Shown: positions 33,488 through 45,172 of the stretch, piece after piece | How the letters are laid out: each line of letters opens with the position of its first letter | Numbering within the stretch: position 1 is the stretch's first letter | Source: Alisma plantago-aquatica | Taxonomy: Eukaryota; Streptophyta; Magnoliopsida; Alismatales; Alismataceae | Direction: 5' to 3' | Assembly: GCA_963693085.1 (NCBI GenBank) | Contig: OY856409.1 | Span: 1,166,573,249-1,166,637,248, forward strand | DNA length: 64,000 nt | The notes under the pieces: generated by a model | Told to the model about the DNA's origin: nothing | The model's database searches: none | The model's input: the letters and a program-made list of their open reading frames with translations, nothing else | Translations under genes and position numbers: made by a program

Positions 33488-35118
33488 TGTTGACTCAAGG
33501 TCAATTAGGTCAATGTTGACTCATGTCTAAATTGACTAAACCCTTGTTTTGATGATGACTAACCACTCCACATATTGGTGTCTAATGCTTCTACATTGAG
33601 TGATTTCAGATTAGGTTTAGACACACTCCAAATGCCCTAACTTGCGCATGTCAAATTGGAGAAAAGACAAGTCAAAATAGCTACAAGTGTGCAATTTGGG
33701 ATCTCTATGTAAATGACCTTAGAATTGCTTTGTAATCACTTGTAATGATTGTATGACTTGTAATTAAGCTTAGAAAAATTATTGGGACACAAAAATCCAT
33801 CATTTGTACGGTTAAACGAAAATTCCAAAATACCCATAACAGGGATTTTGTCGGCCGAATTCCAAACTCGGCCGATCCATATATTCTGGGATTTTTGTTG
33901 GAATCGGCCGAGTTACAAACTCAGCCGATCCACCGTTCGGTCGAGTTCTAGCTAGGAAACTCGACCGATCCACTGATCGGTCCAAGTCTGGAAATGGACC
34001 GATCGGTCGAGTTTCTCAAAGGAAACTCGGCCGATAGTCCAGCTTTCAGCCTTGTCTTTTAGTGGTTCGGCCGAGTTACCTTTATTGAAACTCGGCCGAT
34101 CAAACTGTACTGGAATGCAGAAAAAGCAAATCCAACCGTTGGAGACTTTGTTGGGACCCAAAATAGATCCGTTGCAACTTGTAAAACGGCTATTTTTCGT
34201 TCCTAAGTGTTCCCAAAGGCTAAGAGGCATACCCAACTATAAATAGGACCCCTTGGGCTTCATTCCAAGGTTGAGCATTCATTGCAAACTCTTTGTGAGG
34301 TTCCTATTCTATAGTTGAGTGCTTCCCATAGCCTCCTCTCTCTCTCTAAGCTTAATCACTTGCTACATCCATTAGAGTGAGTAGGAGATTTGTAAGAGAG
34401 CTAGTATTATTTGTATATCTTGTGAGGCTCTCACTTCCACCACCTCCCCATCTCTCATTTCCTATCTTGAAGATGAAGGTTCTCTCTCTTGTCCAAGAGA
34501 GGTGAAGAAGAACAAGGGAAGGAGTCCCTTGGTGAAGATCAAGGATGAAGACTTAGAGCTAGAGTGGGTAAGTCCTTGGAGAAGGCAGAAGACTCAAGCT
34601 CAAGTGGGTAAGTCCTTGGTGGAAAGCTTCTCCGAGTGAAGGTGAAGTCAAAGGCGGAAGATCCAAGAAGAGTGGTTAATTCCTACAAGGCCGAAGACTT
34701 GTGCAAGAGTGGATAAGTCCTTGGAGAAGGCCGAAGACTCTTGCAAAGTGGGTAAGTCCTTGGTAAGGTTGAAGACTCTTTTGTATTGGATAGGTAAGTC
34801 CTTTGTTGGTCATGTATTGTATGTCTTATTAATGAATATAGGAGTGCAATTGTTTGAAGTCCTAGAGGTTGACCTCTCTAGGCAAGTGGACTGACACACT
34901 TCTAGTTTGAAGTGTGGAACCACTTTAAATAGCTTGTCTAATTGGTGCATGTTCAATCTCTCTTATCCTTGCTATGCATGATTTAGTTGCACTCAAATTA
35001 CCTATTTAGCAACCTTATCTTGTCATATAATTTGAAGGTTTAATGAGTTTTGTTTAAGTGCTTTCAGCTCTATTCACCCCCCCTCTAGAGCATCCAATCA
35101 CCCATGTAGGATCCAACA
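33488..35118 (+). repeat. Array LTR 4, right end of the array (1631 bp)
   Basis: TGTTGACTC to GGATCCAACA, with hairpins at 33851-34101, TATA box at 34237-34246 and donor tract at about 34564-34801 (one donor lost: GGATAAGT). It is followed by GTAATAGAGA rather than a primer site, so the array ends here. GTAAT (35119-35123) is the expected right target duplication. Confidence 0.95.
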
Positions 35119-35168
35119 GTAATAGAGATAGGATTAGTTTTAGTCTTTGTAAACTTGATGTAAGGAGG

Positions 35169-35392
35169 CCACTTGAAGATCCAACTCCAAGGAGTGTCCA
35201 TGGAGAAGCACCATGAAGATCCAATTCCAAGAAGCAACTTGAAGATCCAACTCCAAGGAGTGTCCATGGAGAAGCACCATGAAGATCCAATTCCAAGAAG
35301 CAACCTGAAGATCCAACTCCAAGGAGCGTCCATGGAGAAGCAACAAGAAGATCCAATTCCAAGAAGCAACTTGAAGTTCCAACCTCACGAAG
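35169..35392 (+). repeat. 66-bp tandem repeat in Copia leader
   Basis: Three full 66-bp units (35169, 35235, 35301) and a diverging fourth. Each unit itself has two related halves built on GAAGATCCAAYTCCAAG. A period divisible by three leaves open frames, but no protein family is recognisable. The remaining leader to 36181 shows nothing else I can name. Confidence 0.9.
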
Positions 35393-36181
35393 CATCCGTG
35401 AAGTTGTGCATTGTAATGTTAATCATTACATGCTTACAGGTTGATTCACAGGTGTTGCACGAGATGTATAAGACCATAGGTGGACCATAATCCTTTGTTG
35501 CTCCAAAGGATTACAATAGTATGGCCATAATCGATGTGTTTGTGTTTGTGATTGCATGTGTATCGTTTATGGTTGTGGATATAGTAGTATATGATACATA
35601 CTATAAGTATGTGGTGTTTGGATATGTATATGTATTAATAAAACCCCTCAATTAATAATATTAAGTTTTAGTTGCCTTCCATAAAGCAACACACATGAAA
35701 ATCTTGATCGACTATGTGTGGGCACGCCTCCGCGTGGTACACTATCTATCTCGTGGAAGTGTGATGGTGGGTGTGTGGGTCAGCCTCCACAGGGTGCACA
35801 CTCATCGTGTTGGCTTATGGGTTGGACTTAACTAGGGAACCTTAATAGGATCAAGTACCTAGAGGCACACAGATGCATCATGGTAAGGAGTTGTGCATGA
35901 TCATCTATCCAAGAGTTGCATATGATGCAATTGGAAAAAGTTGCCTACCTTAGTATTTGGTCTTTGACGCCGACGTTGGCTGGGCATTGATCCAATTATT
36001 TTGGGTCTTGGCTCACTAGAAGGTTGTGCGTTGCAATCTTCTGAGTTGATAGTGAGGGCTATCAATTTGAATAAAATAATGGGAGAGTAATTAATTAAAG
36101 GCCTAATTAATCTCGTTTATCAAATCTTTACAAGTCAAAATGTTTTGGACTAAATGCAAAATTTTCTTTTATAGCAATCAA

Positions 36182-36480
36182 ATGGCAAACAACACTCACA
36201 CGTTCTCATTGCAATCGGTCCTTGGGAAGGACAAACTTACCGGAACCAACTTTCAAAACTGGTTTAGGATGATGAGAATTGTTCTCACACATGAGCATAA
36301 GCTCTATGTCCTTGAAACACCAGAGCCAGAGGAGCTCGCCGTAAATGTGCCCAAGGCTGAAAAGGATGCTTACAAGAAGCACCTTGATGATGCCATGGAT
36401 GTCAAGTGCCTGATTTTGTGCTCAATGAACTATGAGTTGCAAGAGCAGCATGAGAACATGAATGTCATGGAGATGGTAAC
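36182..36480 (+). pseudogene. Copia gag, 5' part
   Basis: Starts at the ATG at 36182 (MANNTHTFSLQSVLGKDKL, then GTNFQNWFRMMRIVL), a typical N-terminus of plant Copia Gag before the UBN2 domain. I preferred it to the upstream in-frame ATG at 36140 because family members begin at this point. It ends where a solo LTR was inserted (target GTAAC, 36476-36480). The reading phase is kept exactly across the insertion, resuming at 39596. This first part contains no stop codon. Confidence 0.85.
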
Positions 36481-39400
36481 TGTGATGACCCGATTTTTAG
36501 GGTTTCTATAACCAATATAGTATATGAGGTCCAATTATATTCCTAGTTGGTTATTTCCCAAGGCCATGTGACTTCTATCTAAAAATGGATTCCTTTACCA
36601 ACAAGTATGACCATAACATCATATTTTAAATTCTATGCCATTTATGTGCATGGAGGTGATCAACAACAAGTTTTAGTCGAATTGAGGACATATGGAAATG
36701 AGTCCCAATGAATAATGAAACATGGGATACATCTTGGACATACTAAGTAACTTCAGTTGCATTGATGATATTAGATGTATAATATGAGTTCAATATCCTA
36801 ATGTATGAATCCCTCTACATCATCTTAATTGATGGATGAAATTATAGGGTTTAAGTACCAAATGCTTACATAACGTGTTATACACTGAGAGGAATCTTTG
36901 GTTAAAATTCCAAAGTCAAAGCATGTTCCTATGTGAAGATATTATGGTTTGAATATTGAAAATATATGTCTAATTATATGCATTGAGGACTATGAATGTT
37001 GAGATAGCCGTGACATTCAATAGGTCACGGAATTGTCAGGACTTGTGGCACTGCTTTTTGTGTGGCGTGGCCCGATTTGGGGTGTCACTATGATCCAACG
37101 GTTCAGACCTAGTCACCTACCTCCGAAACCTGTGGGAGAAGGGACTGGTCATGGTTGGGCATCCTACTCTCCATGATTTCAGGGGTGATCAGGCCCATAT
37201 CCACGCACCAGGTGCACCGTGACTGTAGGATCTTTCCAACGAACCCTTAGTGGAGCGTGGAGTGCAGGGACGAGGGAGATACACCTCTTGCCTTCTCATT
37301 TCTCTCCATGGCTCCTCACAGCTAGTTACCTAGGGAGAAGGGGGGTGAGTAGGGTGGCCAACCGATTGATTCCGCGCTGAGAAAACCAACGCCCAACCTA
37401 TATAATTCTACCTGCAACATCAATCGACCTTAGAATAAGCAATAGAGGAGCTCCGGAAATTGGTTTTGGTTGAGCAGGATGTATAGCTCTCGGAGCAGCC
37501 GTCAGAGCCTGGATACCACAATCCAGGGGCTGTTCTATCTTGCAGTGGCACCTAGAATCCCTTGACAGCGCTATACGCAGAGGAGGGACAGAGGAAAGCA
37601 AAGCCCCAATCGGTTTTCCCCTTCTCTTGGCGCCGCGGCGATGACCATCATCGACAATCTTGTGGAGATCGAGCTCCACAGCTGCGTCCCAAGGAGAGAC
37701 TAGCTGTGAAGGTCTAGCTGAGGACTACAGAGCCTATGGTGCCTTTGAGGTTGACGCCCAACACCGGTCATCACCTACTCGTCGGAGTCGAGCCTCATGG
37801 CGGCATCTCTGTTCCTGAGTCACGCGAACGGGGAGGAGCATCGGACGAGCACGCAACGAGAGAAGAGAGGACCAGCTCAACCGGGTCCAGGCACGTGAGC
37901 CGCTAGAGAACTGAGTAGCTCAGGCAAAAGTTGCACCTCTTCTTGGCCACGTGTCACCTTTGTATTGGCCCAAAAAGGTAGGAAATCCAATTAATATCAG
38001 ATCTTGCATAAATCGTAGAAATTAGCTCGTTTATCCAAAAACTTCATATAATATACTGAAATTCTCAGAACAATGTGTAGAACAATATGAAATCATAATA
38101 TCAAGATTTTGATGCACTAATATCAGTGATATCTTGTTAGTTGTGAAATGCTTAATTGATAGATAATAAATATCAAACAATGACCTAATATTATGAGAAA
38201 ATACCAGTAAATCATGATTCATGTTTATAATGCATATGATGTCAGATATGATCATGGTAATAAATGAAATTATGTAATTTGCTCCATATTGCTAATTAGG
38301 GCTAATAACCCTAAGATAAATGCAATAAATATATATATGCTCAATAAATGATGAAATTCATAGAACGTTCTCATATCTGTAACTGAAAGATAATATGTAA
38401 ATATGAGACCAGTTTTGTGCACGAAATTCATGTTGTAAGAAGATGAACCTTGATACATGGGTTGTAACCCTAACTTGAATAATGTATATAAACTAGGGTT
38501 AATATGTGCACCAAAAAGGATATGGGACCTAATATTATGTGATCCAAAAAGGATATGGGACCTAGTATTCAGATAAGGAATCATAATCTGGAAAATGGCA
38601 TCAGTAAGATAAATATTAGATAATAATGCAAGTAAACGTTGGAATATCCTAATGAGATAATATAAACCCTAATGAACATGAATAGGGTTAAAATGATGAG
38701 AAACTGATGATAGTATGTGGTCTTGTCTTAATCAGGTGATGACCAGACTTCTAGATGATCAAGGATAAGTTAGAAATCTATGAACTCAGGTACGTGGGTT
38801 TTATTTAAGTATATGACTATGGTTTTCTTGCTTGCAATCATGATATGTATGTATGCTCTCTTCTATTTGCAAATATTGGATGTAGTAGAACTATATAGTA
38901 CTCGATGTTTTATCACTTGTAAACATAAATGATAAGTAGATGCTTTGTAGTTATTTAAGGTGTTCATTATCCCCCTTACGAGGGAATGGATTAATGTTGG
39001 CTAGTACACCTCCCTAGAGCACACGGTGTACATGGAGTTTCCCTAGAGTACTTGGTATACGGGGATGGGCCCAATATTTATGTTTTGGTACTAGTCCACC
39101 TTGATAATGCAATTCATCTAGGAAAATGACTTAAATTGGCATATTTCGTTTAATAAAGAAGTGTTTTCTATGATTTTATTTCCTTCTGCAAATCTTTTTC
39201 AAAATTATGAAAGCCATAAATATATGTATCTTTCTGCCCATGTACACAACACCTTGTGTGTTGATTTGTTGTTTCACGTATGTTTTAGGTTCAGAGATAG
39301 CATGGGAGGAAAAGTACAAGATGTGAGCAAGTTGTACAGGTTGTACCTATTGTGTAGATCCTAGTTTAGCATACATGTTCATAGACATATGTAAAATTTT

Positions 39401-39590
39401 CTATTCAATGTGTAAATGTAATATGTAATAGTTCATGTTATAATTAATATGTTGAGTATGTTATGGTTGTATGTTCATGTGTGCGTATTATGCTTCCGCA
39501 TCGCTCTCTGATATGATTGGATGATGTTTTTGGATTCTGACCTCTCATTCCCAATAGGGTTTGGAGAAATCAAAATCCGGGGACGTCACA
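36481..39590 (+). mobile_element. Solo LTR, probably Gypsy, 3110 bp
   Basis: Starts TGTGATGACCCG and ends GGGGACGTCACA, flanked by GTAAC at 36476-36480 and 39591-39595. It contains no coding domain. A TATA box on the plus strand (37398-37405) and TTATGCTTCCGCATC near the right end, like the ends of other plant Gypsy LTRs, give a plus orientation. A GC-rich stretch (37060-37960) surrounds the promoter. It most likely arose by recombination between the two LTRs of a full insertion. Confidence 0.88.
37398..37405 (+). promoter_or_regulatory. TATA box in solo LTR
   Basis: CTATATAA about 915 bp into the LTR, within a GC-rich segment. Confidence 0.5.
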
Positions 39591-39595
39591 GTAAC

Positions 39596-41117
39596 ACATC
39601 TCAAGAACATGTATCAACATCAAGCAAGACAGGAGAGATATGATGTCTCAAAGGCTTTGTTCAAAAGCAAGATGAAAGAGGGAGACTCAGTTGGCCCCCA
39701 TATACTCACCTTGATTGGGTATGTGGAAATCCTATCCAAGCTAGGATTTCTCCTAGGTCAAGAGTTGGCCACTGATGTGATTCTACAATCGTTGCCTGAA
39801 TCATATAATCATTTTGTCATGAACTACAACATGAATAATTTTGACAAGCCATTGTCAGAATTGTTGTGCATGTTGAGGACAACTGAAGCACAAATGAAGA
39901 AAGACAAGCCCAAGTCTTTGATGGTGATCAACAAGGCATATGTAAAGTCAAAAGGCAAAGGCAAGGATAAGAAAAGTTCTAAAGCCGGGACGAAGCCAAA
40001 GTCATCCGCGCTCAAAGCTAAAGGTGGGATCTCCAAAGAAGGCAGTTGTCACCATTGTCACTAGCCTGGACATTGGAAAAGAAACTGTCCTCTCTACCTG
40101 GAGGAACTGAGGAAGAAGAAGCAGGGGATAGAGATCTCCACTTCAGGTATATACGTTATTGAGATAAACTTAAATACTTCTTCATCATGGGTACTGGATA
40201 CCAGATGTGGATCTCACATATGTTCTAATATGTAGGATCTGATAAGAAGTAAGCCTTTACAAAAGGGCTAAGTCGAGCTGCGGGTTGCTAATGGAGCAAG
40301 AGTTACTGCCACCGCAGTTGGAGTTATTAGTTTATCTTTGCCTACGGGCCTTGTAATAGAATTAGAGAATTTCTATTATGTACCTGCCATTAATAGAAAT
40401 ATTATTTCTGTATCTTGTATGGACAAGAGTGAATTTGAATTTCACATTACGAATGGAATTATTTCTATATCTAAAGATGAGATCTTTTATGGCAATGCCC
40501 CTATGTCTTATGGTATCTACTTGTTAGAACTTGAGACTAGCATATACAACGTAAATACTAAAAGGTTAAAACTTGACAACTCAAACAAAACATTCTTATG
40601 GCATTGTCGTCTTGGGCACATAAACGAGAAGCGCATATCCAGACTCCATAAGGATGGTTATCTAGACTCTTTTGATTTTGAATCATTAGAGACATGTGAG
40701 GCATGTTTATTAGGGAAGATGACCAAAACTCCTTTCACTGGACACAGTGAGAGAGCCAGTGATCTGCTAGGGCTCATACATACTGATGTATGTGGACCTT
40801 TTAGATCAAATGCTAGAGGAGGCTATCAATACTTCAATACCTTTACTGATGACCTCAGTATGTATGGCTATGTATATCTTATGAAACACAAGTTAGAAAC
40901 TCTTGAAATGTTCAAGACTTTCATGAATGAAGTAGAGAAGCAACTTGGTAAGAGTATTAAAGCACTCCGTTCAGATCAAGGTGGCGAATACTTAAGCCAA
41001 GAGTTTGAGGACCTTCTGAGAGACCATGGTATTGTATCACAATGGACTCCACCTGGTACACCACAACATAATGGTGTGTCAGAAAGAAGGAATCGTACAT
41101 TATTAGACATGGTATGA
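39596..41117 (+). pseudogene. Copia gag 3' part, protease and integrase
   Basis: One frame with stops at 40062-40064, 40233-40235, 40269-40271 and 41115-41117. In order: UBN2-like Gag helices; a zinc knuckle (CHHCH, stop, PGHWKRNC) broken by the first stop; a protease site with DTR where DTG is expected; the pre-integrase zinc finger (within the piece from Met 40338: H89, H94, C120, C123); and the integrase core with D150, D213 and E249, the last two 35 residues apart. The last stop sits where relatives have Arg, as CGA to TGA would give. No frameshift is needed anywhere. Confidence 0.9.
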
Positions 41118-43256
41118 TCAATGATGAGTTCAAACGAACTTCCAATATCATTCTGGGGATATTCTCTTGAAACTGCAGCATTTACACTCAACCGTGTACC
41201 TTCCAAATCGGTTCAAAAGACACCATATGAGATATGGAATGGGAATCGTCCCAATTTGTCTATGTTAAAGATTTGGGGATGTGAAGCTTATGTTAGGAAA
41301 CAATTTCCTAAAAAGCTTGGACCCAAATTGGAAAAATGCTATTTTGTTGGATACCCCAAGGAAACTCGGGGATACTACTTCTACACACCAACTGACAACA
41401 AAGCGTTTGTTGCTAGGACTGCTGTATTTCTTGAAAAGGAATTTATTTAGAAAGGAATTAGTAGGAGGAATGTAGAGATCGAAGAAGTTCGAGACCAATA
41501 AGAAAGTAGAGAACCTGAGGAGGTACATAAGGAACATGAAGACTCACAAGTTGTTGTGAAATTTCAAGTTCCAAATGTAACACAGGAACCTCATAGGTCT
41601 AGTAGGACATGACTTGAGCCTGAGAGATTTGGATTTCTCATGACTCAAGATAGTGATGAATTGGGCATAGCATATGAGCCAACTTCCTATCTAGAAGATA
41701 CTAAGGGACCAGAATCTGAGAAATGGCTCAAAGCCATGAGATCTGAGATGGAATCCATGTACACCAACAAGGTATGGACCTTGGTGGATCCACCTGAAGG
41801 GGTAAGACCCATAGGGTGCAAGTGGGTCTTCAAGAAGAAGACTGACATGGATGGAAATGTTCAAACCTATAATGGTAGATTGGTTGCGAAAGGATTCCGT
41901 CAAATTCAAGGTGTTGATTATGACGAGACCTTCTCACCAGTTGCCATGGTTAAATCCATCAAGATGATGCTTGCCATTGCAGCTTATCATGACTATGAGA
42001 TTTGGCAGATGGATGTTAAAACAACATTCCTTAATGGGAATTTACTCGAGGATGTGTACATGACACAACCTGAGGATTTTATCGATCCAAAGGAAGCCAA
42101 TAAAGTCTGTAAGATACAAAGGTCAATCTATGGATTGAAGCAAGCATCTCGGAGTTGGAATCTACGTTTTGATGAAGCAGTCAAAAAGTTTGGCTTTAGT
42201 CAAAATGAAGATGAACCCTGTGTTTACAAAAGGGTTAGTGGGAGTACAATCGTATTTCTCATATTGTATGTGGATGACATAATATTGATGGGAAATGACA
42301 TCCCTACTCTTCAGACAGTAAAAGGTTGGCTAGGGAAGACTTTCTCTATGAAGGATTTAGGTGAAGCATCCTATATACTTAGGATTAAGATCTATAGAGA
42401 TAGATCTAGAAGGCTTCTAGGCCTAAGCCAGAGCACATAAATTGACAAGGTGCTAAAGAGGTTTAGCATGGAGGGTTCTAAGAGAGGTAACTTTCCCATG
42501 TCCCATGGGGTTACGATCTCTAAATCCCAATGTCCTACTTCATGTGATGAACGGGAACACATGAGTAAGATTCCATATGCATTAGCAATTGGATCTATCA
42601 TGCATGCGATGTTATGTACTCATCCTGATGTGTAGTATGCTTTGAGCATGATGAGCTGGTATCAGTCAGATCCAGGTGAATGTCACTAGACGGCTGTAAA
42701 GAACATCCTAAAGTACTTGAAAAGGACTAAGGATCAATTCTTGGTATACGGTGGTGAGGAAGAGCTCATGGTAAAAGGTTACACCGATGGTAGCTTCCAA
42801 ACTGACAAAGATGACTACAAATCGCAATTTGGATTTGTGTTTTGCCTGAACAACAGAGCTATGAGCTGGAAGAGTTCCAAGCAAGAGACGGTTGCAGATT
42901 CTACAACAGAGGCCGAATATATTGCCACATCTAATGCTGCGAAGGAAGCTATGTGGATCAAGAAGTTCATTTCTGAACTTGGAGTGGTTCCAAGCATTGG
43001 TGATGCAATTGAGTTGTTTTACGACAACAATGGAGCAATTGTACAGGCTAAAGAACCAAGATCGCACCAATGTTCCAAACATATTCTATGGCGATTCCAT
43101 CTCATAAGAGAGATCATACAACGAGGAGATGTGAAGATTTGCAGAGTACCTACAGAAAGCAATGTGGCTGACCCGCTCACAAAAGCACTTTCACAGCAGA
43201 AACATGACGAACATGTTCGATCACTTGGATTGAGATTCATGAGTGATTGGGTATAA
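41118..43256 (+). pseudogene. Copia integrase C-terminus, reverse transcriptase and RNase H
   Basis: Continues in the same frame with stops at 41448, 41499, 41610, 42438, 42633 and 42687 before the natural end at 43254-43256. ELPISFWGYSLETAAFTLN is the integrase C-terminal region. The piece from 41640 starts reverse transcriptase (VWTLVDPPEGVRPIGCKWVF) and has YVDD at residues 210-213. RNase H follows from 42717: YTDGSF, EAEYIA, DNNGAI and NVADPLTKAL carry the acidic residues. The catalytic motifs survive although ten stops interrupt the polyprotein as a whole. Confidence 0.92.
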
Positions 43257-44396
43257 GTGCAAGTGGGAATCTGTTGGTATGTATGGCCATAGAGACTATC
43301 ATTCGATGATTGTAATGGGATACTATGTAAATGATTTGTAATACTAGTTGATCATATCAATAAAGGCAAGTTTCCAATCTATATGTTTGTGTTTTATATT
43401 GTGAGATGACCATAAAACTTATAGATGTCTATAGAATAATATACTCAACGACATATGTCTTCGGGTTGATGACCTGAATAGTGAGATCATATGTATGTTA
43501 AGAGTATGTATTCTTGTTTTGTCCCTAATCGATTGTTATTGTGGAAATATCCATAGACATCAATAACACATAAGATTAGAATGTATGTTGGTTGATGGAA
43601 GAATCTCATTATCCATGATATGGAGATATCAAACCAAATACATAGATACTTGTTAGAGAATAGTGTATTAGATAGACCCACCTTAAGAGTGACATATGGA
43701 TACCATGATTGGTAGTTAGAGTCACATCTCATAATGATGTTGGTGATTGTGGTTCTTAGACCTGAAGTCACTACACTTATCACATGTCATTCGGTGTACT
43801 TTGACACCATCCACCGTGGTCCTGAATAAGGATTGCCATAAAGATGGTGATTGGGTGCATTGTGACACATGGGGATGACTGTGAGTGATGTAGATGGAAT
43901 TTGTCCTTCCTATGGGAGTTTGATATTCTGGCCACTTGATAAGCGAGACTGAGAAATGCATGGCCATGATGATGTGAGTCAATATGTGATATTGAGCTTA
44001 CATATATCTCAGAAAGTATGCTCTAGTTCAAGGAACATGGATTGAATGTTGAAAAGGATAACAATTCCATGACTCGAGTTCAATTCGGATATCAGCGACA
44101 AAGGAACTATGCAATCACTGTAACACCAGTCATGAATGACAGGTTAAGTTGTTCTCCAACTTCTCCAATTACTTGGGTGGCAATGAAGTCTTGCTAGATA
44201 CCAATCATTTCTTGTGAAATCATAATATGATTATGGATATTACTACCAACGTAATTTGGATCCTACTGGGTCACACACATAGGATGTGTTGGAATAGGAG
44301 TATAATTGTGGATTTGATTGGAATTGCTTCGAATCACATTGATTACTAAAATTTTTATGTAATTGATTAGAATAATATTGGGGTGACTGGCTCTAA
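43257..44396 (+). other. Non-coding spacer between Copia pol and 3' LTR
   Basis: About 1.1 kb of AT-rich sequence that begins with a purine tract (GTGCAAGTGGGAATC, 43257-43271) followed by TGTTGGTATG, which resembles an LTR start. A second, near-identical junction at 44397-44421 is the real one, because only there does a sequence with matching LTR ends follow. No gene seen. Confidence 0.65.
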
Positions 44397-44411
44397 GTGC
44401 AAGTGGGAGTT
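44397..44411 (+). promoter_or_regulatory. Copia polypurine tract
   Basis: GTGCAAGTGGGAGT directly before TGTTGG of the 3' LTR. Confidence 0.7.
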
Positions 44412-45122
44412 TGTTGGCGTATATGCACATAAAGCCATCCCAAGCGATTGCATGGAGTCAGATATTAATTAATTAATGTGATTATTTGGTTAATTAATGA
44501 ATTCCAGAATATTCTAATTAATCCACGAGCGTTTTAATTAACGCAACGTTTCTATTTACCGATGGGTTTACGAAACCCTATTTCCCTTCGTATCCTATTT
44601 AAAGGAGGATTGACGGCCAATATCTATATAAGATAGATAGAGGCTTTTCAGTTTACACTTACGCACGTAAACCCTAGCCGTCATCATCCTTAGGAGAGAA
44701 AGGAGAGAAATGCACCGCTAGCATGCCGCCGCAGAGATATGACTCCTTCCCGCCAGCTTGGGAAGTGCGACGTGGAGTTCCGTCCATCCGCGTGGACGAA
44801 GTAGAGACGCAGACGCCTTGACGCCTACGTTCGGAGGACGACGATGACCACATGTACGTGCTGCGAGCAGCGTACATCACCGCTGCAAAGAAATGCTGCC
44901 GGATCTTCCTACGACGTGCTTGACAAATGGGAGAGAAGTTCCGTCCATGTAGGCCAACAATATTGCACACCGTCATGCAACGGGACATCGCTGGACTTGC
45001 TCCACGATAAGGTATATCTCGCAAACACTCCTTCCAAATACGTTGTTGTCGATGAGATCCTGTTTCGGGTTGCGTGGATTTTATTGCTTCCGCCGCGCAT
45101 GTTTTCTCCACAAAACCCAACA
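44412..45122 (+). repeat. Copia 3' LTR (711 bp)
   Basis: Starts TGTTGGCGTATATG and ends ACCCAACA, giving 6-bp inverted ends TGTTGG/CCAACA. It contains CTATTTAAAGG (TATA-like) near 44597 and a GC-rich second half. The five bases after it (CAAAC) should be the target duplication, but the left copy is outside the window. Confidence 0.8.
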
Positions 45123-45172
45123 CAAACAGTCTCGCCTCCCATTATCCAAATGATTTTGGGGTAGAGGTTGCC

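Larger units (their letters stand above)
1..35118 (+). mobile_element. Tandem array of gag-only Sirevirus-like (Copia) LTR retrotransposon units
   Basis: The order is internal region, LTR, internal, LTR, internal, LTR, internal, LTR. Start-to-start distances of the LTRs are 5460, 5462 and, after removing the 14,214-bp insertion and its 5-bp duplication, 5460 bp. Each unit has an LTR of 1629-1631 bp (TGTTG...CAACA), an initiator-Met primer site, one gag frame, about 1.9 kb of non-coding DNA and an AAAGGGGGAG polypurine tract. There is no protease, integrase, reverse transcriptase or RNase H, so this is a non-autonomous element of the TR-GAG kind. The two-knuckle Gag with a coiled coil, the repeated polypurine tracts and the palindromes upstream of TATA resemble Sireviruses. 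LTRs are shared between neighbours and no target duplications separate units, so the array probably grew by unequal LTR recombination. It continues beyond the left edge. Confidence 0.9.
35119..45122 (+). mobile_element. Degenerate Copia retrotransposon lacking its 5' LTR in this window
   Basis: Leader (35119-36181), gag and pol (36182-43256, split by a solo LTR), a non-coding 3' region, polypurine tract and 3' LTR (44412-45122). The order gag, protease, integrase, reverse transcriptase, RNase H is that of Copia. The leader abuts the gag-only array and no LTR or primer site is seen left of gag, so the array probably inserted in the leader and the 5' LTR lies left of this window. Many stop codons show it is old. 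I do not assign a clade. Confidence 0.82.

Noticed and set aside
1..35118. Array as an assembly duplication artefact
   Set aside because: Units differ by private substitutions, small indels and a nested insertion with target duplication, so they are real separate copies as far as sequence can tell; long reads would settle unit number.
37060..37960. GC-rich island as a host gene promoter
   Set aside because: It lies inside a TG...CA unit with target duplications and surrounds that LTR's own TATA box.
43272..43300. Start of the Copia 3' LTR
   Set aside because: TGTTGGTATG follows a purine tract here, but no matching LTR end is found downstream, while 44412-45122 has both ends.
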